DNA from: Desulfogranum mediterraneum DSM 13871
GTDB taxonomy: Bacteria > Desulfobacterota > Desulfobulbia > Desulfobulbales > Desulfobulbaceae
Length of the DNA stretch: 64,000 nucleotides
NCBI RefSeq assembly: GCF_000429965.1
Contig: NZ_AUCW01000019.1
Span: 1 to 64,000, forward strand
Direction of reading: 5' to 3'
Part shown: in pieces, positions 50,609-59,469 of the stretch
How positions within the stretch are numbered: the first letter of the stretch is position 1
How the letters are laid out: every line of letters begins with the position of its first letter
Notes under the pieces: model-generated
Databases searched by the model: none
Seen by the model: the letters and a program-made list of their open reading frames with translations, nothing else
What the model was told of the DNA's origin: nothing
Translations under genes and position numbers: made by a program

Positions 50609-53518
50609 TCAGGCGAGGCTGCACTCTTTGGCATATTTATGAACACTCTTCATCAGCCGTTCCTTGTCCAGCTTGATGTGGTACTCATCCACACCCACGG
50701 ACTTGCCCCGGGCGATATCTTCGTCGGCGGCCAGGGTGGTCAGGGCTATCACCGGCAGGTGGGCGTATTCGGGGTTATTCTTGATCTTTTCGGTCAGCTC
50801 AAAGCCGTCCATGTTGGGCATCTCAATGTCGGTAACCACCATGGTTATCTCACTGATATTTTCCTCCAGGACCTGGAGGGCTTCCAAGCCGTCTTCGGCC
50901 TCCAGGACCTGGAAACCAGCCTCCTCCATATAGCCTTTTACCTGGTTGCGGAAAAAATTGGAATCTTCAACAATCAGGATTGTGGGCGCGACTTCTTCAT
51001 CCTCAAAGGAGCCGCTCGCTGTAAGCTCTTCAAACCACTGGGGATTAATGGTTTGAACGATTTCAAAGATATCAACCAGCATGGTGGTTTTTTCACCGAT
51101 AATGGAGGAACCCATGATCCCGGTCTGTTTGAGGGTGACGTCATCGATGTCTGAGGAGATCTCGATGGCATCGATGGGGCCGGTGGCCAGCAGGCCGACA
51201 TCCCTGCCAGCCAGATGAAAGACGATGACCAGCAGGTTCTCCTGGATATCCATCGGCTGAACCATGGCCACCTCATCGATGCTGACCAGGGGCAGGGTGC
51301 CGCCCCTATACTGCATGACCCGGCGACCGCCGACATCCTCGACGTCATCCTGCTTGATTTTCTCCACCCGCTCCACCTGATTGAGGGGCACCCCAAAGAA
51401 TTCGGTGGGGGCGCTGGAAAAGGTGAGCAGGGCCTGCTTGTCCCTGGTCTTGGTGATGGCATCTTTCGCTGCATCGGCGAGTTCAGCGGCTCGCTCTGAG
51501 CCCTCAAGGGAGGTCAAACCGGCCATGCCGGCGATACTGCTCACATCCAGGATCAGGGCGATTCGACCGTCACCCATGATGGTGGCGCCGGCATAGCCCT
51601 GACACTGTTGGAGATGTCGTCCCAGGGGCTTGATGACGATCTCCTCTGAATCCTGGAGTTGGTCGACGATCAGCCCGTATTTCATGGCTCCGGTGGAGAC
51701 CACCACGATATTCATGGCACTGGCTACACTCTGTCGGCGATCCCCCTTGCGGGGCTGTTCCTGCTGCTTCCTGGCCGCCTCGGCCTCCTCCTGCTCTTCT
51801 TGATCGGTCTTGAGGGGGGTGCTCTTTGACCTGCGGTCTGCGACATTTTCCCGACGGTCCAGCCGAGTCTCCTCGCTGACCGGGTCAAAGTAGGTCCGCT
51901 CGATCTCAAAAACATCTGCCATCCGAATCAGGGGCAAGAGGTTGCCGCGCAGGCGGACGACTTCGGCATCTCCGACGCGTTCAATCCGTTCTTTGATCCT
52001 TGAGGCCGGGATGCGGAGCAGCTCTTCCAGGTTCACCTGGGGTATGGCATAACGTTCACCGCCGGTCATGATGATCTGGCAGGGAATAATTGCCAGGGTC
52101 AGAGGCAGTTTAATGGAGATGGTCGAGCCCTTGCCCACCTCGGAATCAATCTCGATGGATCCGCCTAACTGATCAAGGTTGGTCTTGACCACATCCATGC
52201 CCACCCCGCGTCCGGAGACATCGGTGACCTGTTCGGCCGTGGAAAAACCGGGCAGGAGGATCAGGTTGATCCGCTCCTTCTCCGACAGCACGTTGGCCTG
52301 TTCTTGGGTGATCAAACCCTTCTTGATGGCAGTCTCGGCCAGGGCGTCGCCGTCGATTCCTTTACCATCGTCACTGATCTCGATAACGACCTGGCCGGCT
52401 GCATGATAGGCCTTGAGAACGATCAGGCCCCGGGCATCCTTACCCTTCTTTACCCGATCGGCTGGACGTTCTACTCCGTGGTCCACGGAGTTGCGGACCA
52501 GGTGGGTCAGGGGGTCGTTAATGGCTTCGATGATGGTCTTGTCCAACTCAACATCCTTACCAACAATGGTCAGATCCATCTGTTTGTCCAGCTTCTTGGA
52601 CAGATCCCTGACCACCCGGGGAAATTTATTGAAGACATTGCCGATGGGCTGCATTCTGGTCAACATGATCGCTTCCTGGAGTTCGGAGGTGACCAGGTCG
52701 ATGCGTTGTCCCACGGCCTCTGCATTGCGGCCATCTCCGGAGGAGATGGTCTGGAGGAGTTGGTTCCTGGAGAGGACCAGTTCTCCGGCCAGGTTCATCA
52801 GCTGATCCAGCAGGCTGACCGTGACCCGGATGGAGGTGTCCTGTTTGGTGACAGGCACTGCTGCCTGCTTGCTCGGCTTTTTTTGGGCTTTCTCCTGCTG
52901 GGGAAGCGGGGCTGGTTCCGGCAGAGCTTCGGCAACTGGGTCGGCCTGCGGTTCCGGTATCGGTTCCGGTTCGACCTCAGCCACGGGTTCAGGCTTAATC
53001 AGCTCCTCATCCAGGTAGAAGGGAGCAGCCTCCTGGGGCGGGCTCTCTGCCTCTACTGTCCCCTCTTCGATCGGGGCCGGCTCATCGGCTGCTGCCTCAG
53101 CAACAGGCTGGTCGCCACCAGGGGCTGGTTCGCCCTGTTCGAAGATGAGATTTAAGGCACTTACATGGCTGTTGATGTCCACACTGTTGCTGTTGCCGGT
53201 ATCCTCGATCAGTTGCTGGAGCTGATCAGATGCCAGTAAGAGGGTGTTGACAATCTCAGGTGTGGGTGTCAGTTTTTCAGCTCGAATCAGGCCAAGGACG
53301 TTTTCTGCAGCATGGGCCAGGTCCTGGATGACCGTCAGTCCCATGAATCCGGCGCCGCCCTTGATGGAATGGGCCGCTCGGAATACCTTGTTGACCAGCT
53401 CAACATCAATATCTGCTCCCCGCTCCTCTATGGCCAGGAGGTCATTTTCGATATCTGCAAGATGCTCCAGTGACTCTTCAATAAAACCTTGCAAAATTTC
53501 GTCATCTTCAAAAGACAT
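50609..53518 (-). CDS. cheA: Hybrid chemotaxis histidine kinase CheA with C-terminal receiver
   Basis: A 969-residue kinase. P1 (HPt) carries the phospho-histidine H50 in AAHSIKGGAGFMG. A Pro/Glu-rich linker spans about 131-225. Then come the P3 dimerisation helices, an HATPase domain with HLVRNSVDHGVE, DDGKGID and SGRGVGMD, two CheW-like segments (SIKLPLTLAI.. and AMNIVVVSTGAMKYGL..) and a receiver domain from about residue 845 (DIEMPNMDG). It lacks a clear CheY-binding P2. The fused receiver suggests a phosphate sink. The start has TAGGAG. Confidence 0.95.
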   Translation of the reverse strand: MSFEDDEILQGFIEESLEHLADIENDLLAIEERGADIDVELVNKVFRAAHSIKGGAGFMGLTVIQDLAHAAENVLGLIRAEKLTPTPEIVNTLLLASDQLQQLIEDTGNSNSVDINSHVSALNLIFEQGEPAPGGDQPVAEAAADEPAPIEEGTVEAESPPQEAAPFYLDEELIKPEPVAEVEPEPIPEPQADPVAEALPEPAPLPQQEKAQKKPSKQAAVPVTKQDTSIRVTVSLLDQLMNLAGELVLSRNQLLQTISSGDGRNAEAVGQRIDLVTSELQEAIMLTRMQPIGNVFNKFPRVVRDLSKKLDKQMDLTIVGKDVELDKTIIEAINDPLTHLVRNSVDHGVERPADRVKKGKDARGLIVLKAYHAAGQVVIEISDDGKGIDGDALAETAIKKGLITQEQANVLSEKERINLILLPGFSTAEQVTDVSGRGVGMDVVKTNLDQLGGSIEIDSEVGKGSTISIKLPLTLAIIPCQIIMTGGERYAIPQVNLEELLRIPASRIKERIERVGDAEVVRLRGNLLPLIRMADVFEIERTYFDPVSEETRLDRRENVADRRSKSTPLKTDQEEQEEAEAARKQQEQPRKGDRRQSVASAMNIVVVSTGAMKYGLIVDQLQDSEEIVIKPLGRHLQQCQGYAGATIMGDGRIALILDVSSIAGMAGLTSLEGSERAAELADAAKDAITKTRDKQALLTFSSAPTEFFGVPLNQVERVEKIKQDDVEDVGGRRVMQYRGGTLPLVSIDEVAMVQPMDIQENLLVIVFHLAGRDVGLLATGPIDAIEISSDIDDVTLKQTGIMGSSIIGEKTTMLVDIFEIVQTINPQWFEELTASGSFEDEEVAPTILIVEDSNFFRNQVKGYMEEAGFQVLEAEDGLEALQVLEENISEITMVVTDIEMPNMDGFELTEKIKNNPEYAHLPVIALTTLAADEDIARGKSVGVDEYHIKLDKERLMKSVHKYAKECSLA

Positions 53519-54280
53519 ATCCTGTTCTCCTACAATGTATCATCTGCCTGTGGGGTCAGTTCTGTTGTTGAACTAACATTTAAGCTGTTAAAATAAATAC
53601 TTACTTTCGATGCTCTTCGACGTTCGGTCGATTTTTGGCCATCCTGAGGCCTTGCGCCCCGGGCAATTTCTGGGGCTATACTCGCTATAGACTATAAGGC
53701 CTCATTCATTGCACATCTATCGGCCTGTGGCATCTTTGTTTCCAGGCCTGGGACCCGCAGGCCGCAGATCCCGAAGATGCCAGCTGATGCTTTACCGTAC
53801 CCAATATCCTTATATTGTACGTTTCCATGGTCCGTTGTACAGCTTTTTCTCTCTTTTTCCTGAGTCAGCACAGGGGGGAGCGCCTGCTGATGCTTTAAAA
53901 GAGCCCTATAATCGAGAAAAAGGGGCATCGCCCTGGATCCTCCCGGCTCTCCCCTGTCCCACCATGATCCACCAAGACCAAACCTGCTCAGCGCCGATGG
54001 CAGGGAACCTCGACCGAGGAGGGATGGTATCGGAGAGAACCACGCGGATGTTTCACCCCCGAGGAGTTTTTGGCATCACTGGCTGGAGTATCGGAAAAAG
54101 AGGCCGCCTTCGATGCTGCCGACGTCTGGGGGAGGGGAGGGCAGGAGGGAGACCTGAGCCTCTGAAAAAAATGAGGATGGGCCTGCTCAGGGGGAGGGGA
54201 CCGGTGGATCCAGGAATCCTGAAGTCGCGACCTCCCTGTTCCTGAGAAGGGCAAGGAGCCTGGGCAGAACGAGCTGCTGC
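53519..54280. other. Long non-coding leader region upstream of cheA
   Basis: About 760 bases with no convincing gene. A plus-strand frame of 178 codons exists here but looks like composition noise. Several structured segments are visible, including a large hairpin at 53728-53782. TAAAATAAATACTTAC-type AT-rich sequence just upstream of cheA may hold its promoter. Confidence 0.45.
53728..53782 (-). ncRNA. Structured element in the cheA 5' region
   Basis: Outer arms TGGCATCTT and AAGATGCCA (9 of 9 paired) enclose an inner stem GGCCTG/CAGGCC with a 7-base loop. It lies about 210 bases upstream of the cheA start on the same strand. A CTATA..TATAG stem and a GCCCC..GGGGC stem follow. No known riboswitch consensus was recognised. 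Confidence 0.35.
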
Positions 54281-54721
54281 TCAGTTGCCGATGGCGTGCA
54301 GTTTTACAGTATAGGTGATGGCCTTGTCAGCAAGGGGGTGGTTATAGTCAATGGTGACGGTGTCGTTATTGATACCCAGAACCGTAGCCGGCACCTGTTG
54401 CTCCTGGCCATCTTTTTCCACGGAAAGCGAGAGGATCATTCCGGGTTTGGGCTGGACTTTATTACCGAAGTTTGCCAGGGGCACCTCGTGGACCAGGCTT
54501 TTGTAGTAGCGACCAAAGGCATCTTCCGGGAGAATTCGGACGGTCTTGCTCTCTCCAGGCTCCATCCCAAGGAGCGATGCCTCTACGGCCTGCAGGATCC
54601 TGCCAGAGCCGATGGCCAGCGCGATGGGCTTGTTCTCAGGAACGCTCTCTACGGCCTCTCCAGAGTCCAGGGTTGCTGTATAACTGACTAAAATTTGATC
54701 TGTGAGCTGCACTGGGCACAT
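54281..54721 (-). CDS. FKBP-type peptidyl-prolyl isomerase, SlyD-like
   Basis: A 146-residue PPIase/chaperone. From the ATG at 54721 (AAGGAA upstream): DQILVSYTATLDSGEAVES, the GSGRILQAVEASLLGMEPGES flap, EDAFGRYY, then the insert-in-flap domain and the SlyD-like DYNHPLADKAITYTVKL end. There is no signal peptide, so it is cytoplasmic, and no histidine-rich metal tail. The frame extends upstream but not as conserved protein. Confidence 0.9.
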   Translation of the reverse strand: MCPVQLTDQILVSYTATLDSGEAVESVPENKPIALAIGSGRILQAVEASLLGMEPGESKTVRILPEDAFGRYYKSLVHEVPLANFGNKVQPKPGMILSLSVEKDGQEQQVPATVLGINNDTVTIDYNHPLADKAITYTVKLHAIGN

Positions 54722-55365
54722 GTACTTTTCCTTGATGATCGGATTTGAGGGCCACCTGAATCCCTGCTGACTTGTCCGCTCCCGGCCTTGTGTTTGAAGT
54801 CTATCCTCGGAATATCCAAAGGATACCTGGGGTATTCTTCTCGCAGTCCTTAAGCCGGTCCAGGATGACGCACTCTTCAAGATAGCCCTGGGGTGGATAC
54901 TTTTGGCCCTATGATAAACATCCTGCCATGATTTGACAATAGTTGGATCAGTGGTTGCCGTGTCCGGAACTTGGCCGCAACTTGCTCTTGAGGGCTTGAC
55001 AAAGTCGGCTGGAACGCATACAAGTCCAAGGCCTGAGATGGCTTCAGGTGCGCAGGGGTCTAGGCAAAAGAAGATAGACTAAACATACTTGCCGCTCAAT
55101 CCCGGTGGCTCGCGGCCAAAAGTATCCTCCATGCCCTCCTGAACTCCCACCTAACCAGCTCCGGGCAAGTGTCCAGTACCGTCTTTGACCATCTTTACCC
55201 AGGGCCGGGTCTGTGCCGGCGATAGGGCCGGTACGGTATCGTGGGCCTTGAACCGGGGGAAGCTCAGGCCTGAACCGGCCGTGATCGGCTCGGCAGGGGG
55301 AGAAATCCGGGTGATGAAGAGACATCGGCCTTACGGTCGGTGGGAATACAACCAAGACCGAAAAA
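54722..55365. other. Gene-free stretch with inverted-repeat element
   Basis: About 640 bases between the FKBP gene and hisI. A short minus-strand segment near 54900-54800 translates plausibly (YPPQGYLEECVILDRL) but is closed on both sides and has no start. It may be a fragment. The inverted repeat at 54895-55127 is described separately. Confidence 0.4.
54895..55127. repeat. Element bounded by perfect 14-bp inverted repeats
   Basis: GGATACTTTTGGCC at 54895-54908 is the exact reverse complement of GGCCAAAAGTATCC at 55114-55127. The 205 bases between carry no gene but hold smaller hairpins (CCTGA..TCAGG). The arms resemble in style the terminal repeats of IS21-type elements (a GGCCAAAAGT core), so a non-autonomous remnant is possible; alternatively it is a structured RNA. 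Confidence 0.55.
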
Positions 55366-55749
55366 ATGATTGAACTGGATTTTAGCAAAGACAAAAATGG
55401 ATTGCTGCCTGCTGTGGTCCAAGACCATGCCACCGGCCAGGTACTGATGCTGGCCTATATTAACGAGCTTGCCTGGCAAAAGACCCTTGAAACCGGCAAG
55501 GCCCACTACTGGAGCCGCAGTCGGAACGCACTGTGGTTGAAGGGGGAGTCCTCCGGGCACGTGCAGCTGATCAAGGAGATTCTGGTGGACTGTGACCAGG
55601 ATACCGTGGTGTTCCAGGTGGAACAACTCGGTGGCGCAGCCTGTCATAAGGGCTACCATAGCTGCTTTTTCCGAAAGGTGGCTGGCGAACAGCTGGTAAT
55701 TCACGGGAAGCTGGTTTTTGATCCCGAAGAGGTATATGGAAAAAAATAA
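55366..55749 (+). CDS. hisI: Phosphoribosyl-AMP cyclohydrolase
   Basis: A 127-residue single-domain HisI, third step of histidine synthesis (opening the purine ring of PR-AMP). Metal-binding motifs: [17 protein letters not shown] and DCDQDTV, with the later [10 protein letters not shown]. No HisE domain is fused, so the pyrophosphohydrolase is elsewhere. It is 42 bases upstream of hisG. Confidence 0.96.
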   Translation: MIELDFSKDKNGLLPAVVQDHATGQVLMLAYINELAWQKTLETGKAHYWSRSRNALWLKGESSGHVQLIKEILVDCDQDTVVFQVEQLGGAACHKGYHSCFFRKVAGEQLVIHGKLVFDPEEVYGKK

Positions 55750-55791
55750 GACCCTGACCGCTATCATGGGGTCAGGAAGAGGGTATAGATT

Positions 55792-56664
55792 ATGAGCGTT
55801 TTAAAGTTGGGGATTCCCAAGGGTAGCCTGGAGAAGGCCACCATCGAGCTGTTTGAAAAATCAGGCTGGCAGATCAAACTCATGTCCAGGAACTACTTTC
55901 CGGAGGTGGATGACCCGGAGCTGTCCTGCTCCATCTGTCGCCCCCAGGAGATGTCCCGCTACGTTGAATCGGGTATGCTGGATGCCGGAATTACCGGTAA
56001 AGACTGGACCATGGAAAATGAGTCCGATGTTGAGGTGGTTGCCGACCTGGTCTACTCCAAGGTCAGCAAGAAGCCGACCCGTTGGGTCATCGCTGTCCCC
56101 GGCAACTCAGAGATTACCACGGTGGAGCAGCTCAACGGTAAGCGGATCTCCACCGAGCTGGTTAATGTGACCCGACGTTTTTTTGCAGAAAAGGGCATGG
56201 ACGTGGATATCTCCTTTTCCTGGGGAGCCACCGAGGCCAAGGCGGTTTCCGGGCTTGCCGATGCCATTGTTGAGGTCACAGAGACCGAGTCGACGATCAG
56301 GGCCCATGGACTGAGGGTGATCCATGAACTGATGGAGTCCAATGTCCAGCTCGTGGCGAACAAGGCCGCGCTCCAGGATCCCTGGAAACGGGAAAAGATT
56401 GAAAATATCATCCTCCTGCTCCAGGGCGCCCTGCGGGCCGATCGGATTGTTGGCCTGAAGATGAACGTTCCCCAGGACAGCGTTGACACCATCATTGCCC
56501 TGTTGCCCAGCCTCAACGCCCCCACCGTGGCCAAGCTCTATAAACAGGACTGGTTCTCGGTGGAGACCGTGATTTCGGAGCATCAGGTCAGAGATCTGGT
56601 GCCGCAACTGAAAAGAGCCGGTGCTGAAGGGATCATCGAGTATACCCTGAACAAGGTTATCTGA
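55792..56664 (+). CDS. hisG: ATP phosphoribosyltransferase, long form
   Basis: First committed step of histidine synthesis. Its 290 residues mark the long HisG, which has a C-terminal ACT-like regulatory domain (NVPQDSVDTIIALLPSLNAPTV) and needs no HisZ. The N-terminal LGIPKGSLEKAT, DAGITGKDW and the PRPP loop VEVTETEST are present. Feedback inhibition by histidine is expected. Confidence 0.96.
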   Translation: MSVLKLGIPKGSLEKATIELFEKSGWQIKLMSRNYFPEVDDPELSCSICRPQEMSRYVESGMLDAGITGKDWTMENESDVEVVADLVYSKVSKKPTRWVIAVPGNSEITTVEQLNGKRISTELVNVTRRFFAEKGMDVDISFSWGATEAKAVSGLADAIVEVTETESTIRAHGLRVIHELMESNVQLVANKAALQDPWKREKIENIILLLQGALRADRIVGLKMNVPQDSVDTIIALLPSLNAPTVAKLYKQDWFSVETVISEHQVRDLVPQLKRAGAEGIIEYTLNKVI

Positions 56665-56697
56665 TCCTCTTTATCTGCTCAAAGCATCCAGAAGCGT

Positions 56698-57297
56698 ATG
56701 TCACAGCCCCTAAATCTCCAGAAGGTCGAGTTTTTACTCTCGGCCTTCAGTTCCAAACAGCTGCCCGATGAGATCTATCCGGAGATAGCCTTTGCCGGCA
56801 GATCCAATGTGGGCAAATCCAGCCTGATGAACAGGGTGCTCGGTCGTTCCAACCTGGTCAAAACCAGCTCCAAGCCGGGTAAGACCCAGAGTCTCAACTA
56901 CTTCAGCGTGGATGAACGACTCTATCTGGTGGATCTGCCCGGCTATGGCTTTGCCCGGGTGTCCAAAAAGGTCCGCAACCAGTGGCAGGACCTGATCTCC
57001 AGTTACCTGGAAAACAGGGAACGGCTGGCACTGGTGGTCGTTATCGTTGACCTGCGCCACGAGGCCAAGGAACTGGACCGTGAGTTGATCAACTGGTTAC
57101 GCTATCACCGGCGCCCCTACCACCTGGTCTACACCAAGGCGGACAAGTTGACCCGTAACAGGCAGAATCAGCATGCCGCAGCCCTTGATCGGGGCCTGGA
57201 GATCCAGGCCGACCAGCGGTTGATCTTTTCCGCCAAGACCGGTCAGGGGGTAGATGGAGTGCGCCAGCTGCTCTTTGATTATCTTCACCAAGGTTGA
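56698..57297 (+). CDS. engB: Ribosome biogenesis GTPase EngB/YsxC
   Basis: A 199-residue GTPase for 50S assembly. G1 is GRSNVGKSSLMN (about 31-42), G3 is DLPGYGFA, and G4 is TKADKL. The closing motif KTGQGVDGVRQLL gives G5. It begins 33 bases after hisG and may share the transcript. The hairpin at 57329 follows. Confidence 0.95.
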   Translation: MSQPLNLQKVEFLLSAFSSKQLPDEIYPEIAFAGRSNVGKSSLMNRVLGRSNLVKTSSKPGKTQSLNYFSVDERLYLVDLPGYGFARVSKKVRNQWQDLISSYLENRERLALVVVIVDLRHEAKELDRELINWLRYHRRPYHLVYTKADKLTRNRQNQHAAALDRGLEIQADQRLIFSAKTGQGVDGVRQLLFDYLHQG

Positions 57298-57328
57298 GAG
57301 CAGGGGCTGAATCGTCCCCTCTTGAGTT

Positions 57329-57357
57329 ACGCGCCCGGAGTTCGCTGCCGGGCGCGT
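57329..57357 (+). terminator. Hairpin between engB and lepA
   Basis: ACGCGCCCGG and CCGGGCGCGT form a perfect 10-bp GC-rich stem with a 9-base loop between the two convergent genes. On the plus strand it is followed by CTTTGCCTTCTTCCCCTT, a weak pyrimidine tract, so it probably works for engB. Confidence 0.65.
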
Positions 57358-57373
57358 CTTTGCCTTCTTCCCC

Positions 57374-59167
57374 TTACTGGTCTGACTTGAGTACGGCCAG
57401 GAAGGCTCGCTGGGGGATCTCCACATTGCCCACGGTCTTCATCCGCTTCTTGCCGGCCTTCTGCTTTTCCAAGAGCTTTCGTTTCCTTGAGATATCACCA
57501 CCATAACACTTGGCTGTAACGTCTTTGCGCAGGGCAGAGATGTTTTTTCTGGCAACGATGCCGCCGCCTATGGCTGCCTGGATGGCGATCTTGAACATCT
57601 GTCTGGGGATCTCTTCGCTGAGTCGCTCACAGGCGTTCAGGCCCCGTTCCCTGGCCTTGGTGCGATGGGTGAGCTGGGAGAGGGCATCGACCTGGTCTCC
57701 GTTGACCAGGATGTCGAGTTTGACCAGGTCACTGGTGCGGTAGTCCAGGAGCTCGTAATCAAAGGAGCCGTAGCCCTGGGTAACGGATTTGAGGCGGTCA
57801 TAAAAGTCGTAAATCGCCTCGGCCAGCGGCAACTCGCAGGTGAACTCGATTCGACCGGGCATGGGGTAGTGATAGTTGGTGTTTTCTCCGCGCCGTTCCA
57901 TGCATAGGGTCATTACCGCCCCCATATAGCGTTCCGGGATGTGGATGGTGGCCTTGATAAAAGGCTCTTCGATCCGATCGATGGAGCCGGGATCCGGGAA
58001 GTAGGCCGGATTGTCGATCTCCACCTTGGTCTTGTCCTGGAGATAGAAGTAATACTTTACCGTGGGAACGGTGAGAATCAGGGAGATGTCAAACTCGCGT
58101 TCCAGTCGTTCCTGAACCACCTCCAGGTGGAGCAGGCCCAAAAATCCACAACGGAATCCAAATCCCAGGGCCGCCGAAGAGTCCTTCTGGTAGGTCAGGG
58201 CCGCATCGTTGAGCTTCAGTTTTTCCAGGGCAGTAGCCAGATCCTCGTAATCCTCGGTGGAGATGGGGTAGATCGAGGAAAAGACCACCTGTTGTATCTC
58301 GCGAAACCCTGGCAGCGGGGAGGAACAGGGGCTCTCTTTTAAGGTGATGGTGTCGCCTGGTCGGGTGTCGGAGACGGTTTTTACCCCGGCGATGATATAG
58401 CCGACCTCGCCGGCAGAGAGTGACTTGGTCTTGGTGCGTTTCAGACCAAAGACGCCCAACTCCTCTACCCGGTATTCGGCCAGGTTGGACATGAATTGGA
58501 TCTGATCGCCGCTCTTGATGGTGCCATTGATGATCCGCACAGAGATAATCGTACCCCTATAGGGGTCATAGTTGGCATCAAAGACCAGGGCCTGAAGAGG
58601 CTGGTCAGTCTCTCCCTCGGGTGCAGGCAGATACTCGACAATAGCCTCCAGCAGCTCCATAACCCCTTCACCGGTTTTTGCAGAACAGCGCTGGATCGAT
58701 TCTCCGTCCAGGCCCAGATCCTCCTCGATCTGGGCGGCTACCTTTTCCGGCTCTGCCGCAGGCAGGTCGATCTTGTTGATCACCGGAATGATCTCCAGGT
58801 CGTTCTCCATGGCCAGGTAGAGGTTGGCCAGGGTCTGGGCCTCGATCCCCTGGGCGGCATCGATCAGGAGCAGGGCGCCTTCGCAGGAGGCCAGGGCCCT
58901 GGACACTTCGTAGCTGAAGTCGACGTGACCGGGGGTATCCACCAGGTTGAGGGTATAGGTATTGCCGTCTTTGGAGGTGAACGGCAGGCAGATCGTCTGT
59001 GATTTAATGGTGATGCCCCGCTCACGCTCAATGTCCATGTTGTCCAGGAGCTGATCCTTGAATTCCCGGTCAGTGACCATGTTGCACAGCTGGATAATCC
59101 GGTCGGCAAGGGTGGACTTGCCGTGGTCGATGTGAGCTATGATGCTAAAGTTTCGTATCTTGTTCAT
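57374..59167 (-). CDS. lepA: Elongation factor 4 (LepA)
   Basis: A 597-residue ribosome-associated GTPase that acts on stalled translocation. The G domain shows IIAHIDHGKSTLADR, DTPGHVDF, NKIDLP. The LepA-specific C-terminal domain is present (KKLVDIL-like region ending GKKRMKTVGNVEIPQRAF). The order of EF-G-like domains without domain IV is normal for LepA. Confidence 0.97.
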   Translation of the reverse strand: MNKIRNFSIIAHIDHGKSTLADRIIQLCNMVTDREFKDQLLDNMDIERERGITIKSQTICLPFTSKDGNTYTLNLVDTPGHVDFSYEVSRALASCEGALLLIDAAQGIEAQTLANLYLAMENDLEIIPVINKIDLPAAEPEKVAAQIEEDLGLDGESIQRCSAKTGEGVMELLEAIVEYLPAPEGETDQPLQALVFDANYDPYRGTIISVRIINGTIKSGDQIQFMSNLAEYRVEELGVFGLKRTKTKSLSAGEVGYIIAGVKTVSDTRPGDTITLKESPCSSPLPGFREIQQVVFSSIYPISTEDYEDLATALEKLKLNDAALTYQKDSSAALGFGFRCGFLGLLHLEVVQERLEREFDISLILTVPTVKYYFYLQDKTKVEIDNPAYFPDPGSIDRIEEPFIKATIHIPERYMGAVMTLCMERRGENTNYHYPMPGRIEFTCELPLAEAIYDFYDRLKSVTQGYGSFDYELLDYRTSDLVKLDILVNGDQVDALSQLTHRTKARERGLNACERLSEEIPRQMFKIAIQAAIGGGIVARKNISALRKDVTAKCYGGDISRKRKLLEKQKAGKKRMKTVGNVEIPQRAFLAVLKSDQ

Positions 59168-59469
59168 AGGATGATTGTCTGGTGGAGGTGAAAGTGCATC
59201 TTAGGCGGCGCGTATGAATAGCATAGTTCAGGTGAAAAAAAAACTCTTCCGCGAATAGTTGCTATATAAAGTGAAAAAAAAGACAGAATGGAGTATGATA
59301 TTCATAACCATGATTCACAGTATTGCTTTCTGATTCCTCTTTTTTTAAAAGATCCCATCGTACTGTTGAGCTTATCTCTCCCCGGCAGGAGACACAACAG
59401 GCGGTTGAGAATTACCTCTTCAGCGCACTGCGCCCATTTTTTTTATTATCCACAACACGGTCTCTTTAT
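59168..59469. other. Divergent region between lepA and the sigma factor gene
   Basis: About 300 bases, AT-rich near 59220-59370 (runs of A and T), with no gene of its own. It must hold promoters for lepA and the RpoH-like gene. The sigma factor frame is open for 49 codons upstream of its chosen start, but those codons do not look like sigma factor sequence. Confidence 0.4.

Noticed and set aside
53709-54245. 178-codon plus-strand ORF upstream of cheA
   Set aside because: Arg/Gly/Pro-rich random-looking sequence without a ribosome site, overlapping structured non-coding DNA.
54895-55127. 6S RNA, tmRNA, RNase P RNA or SRP RNA
   Set aside because: None of the conserved core sequences of these RNAs could be found; only the inverted-repeat ends are clear.
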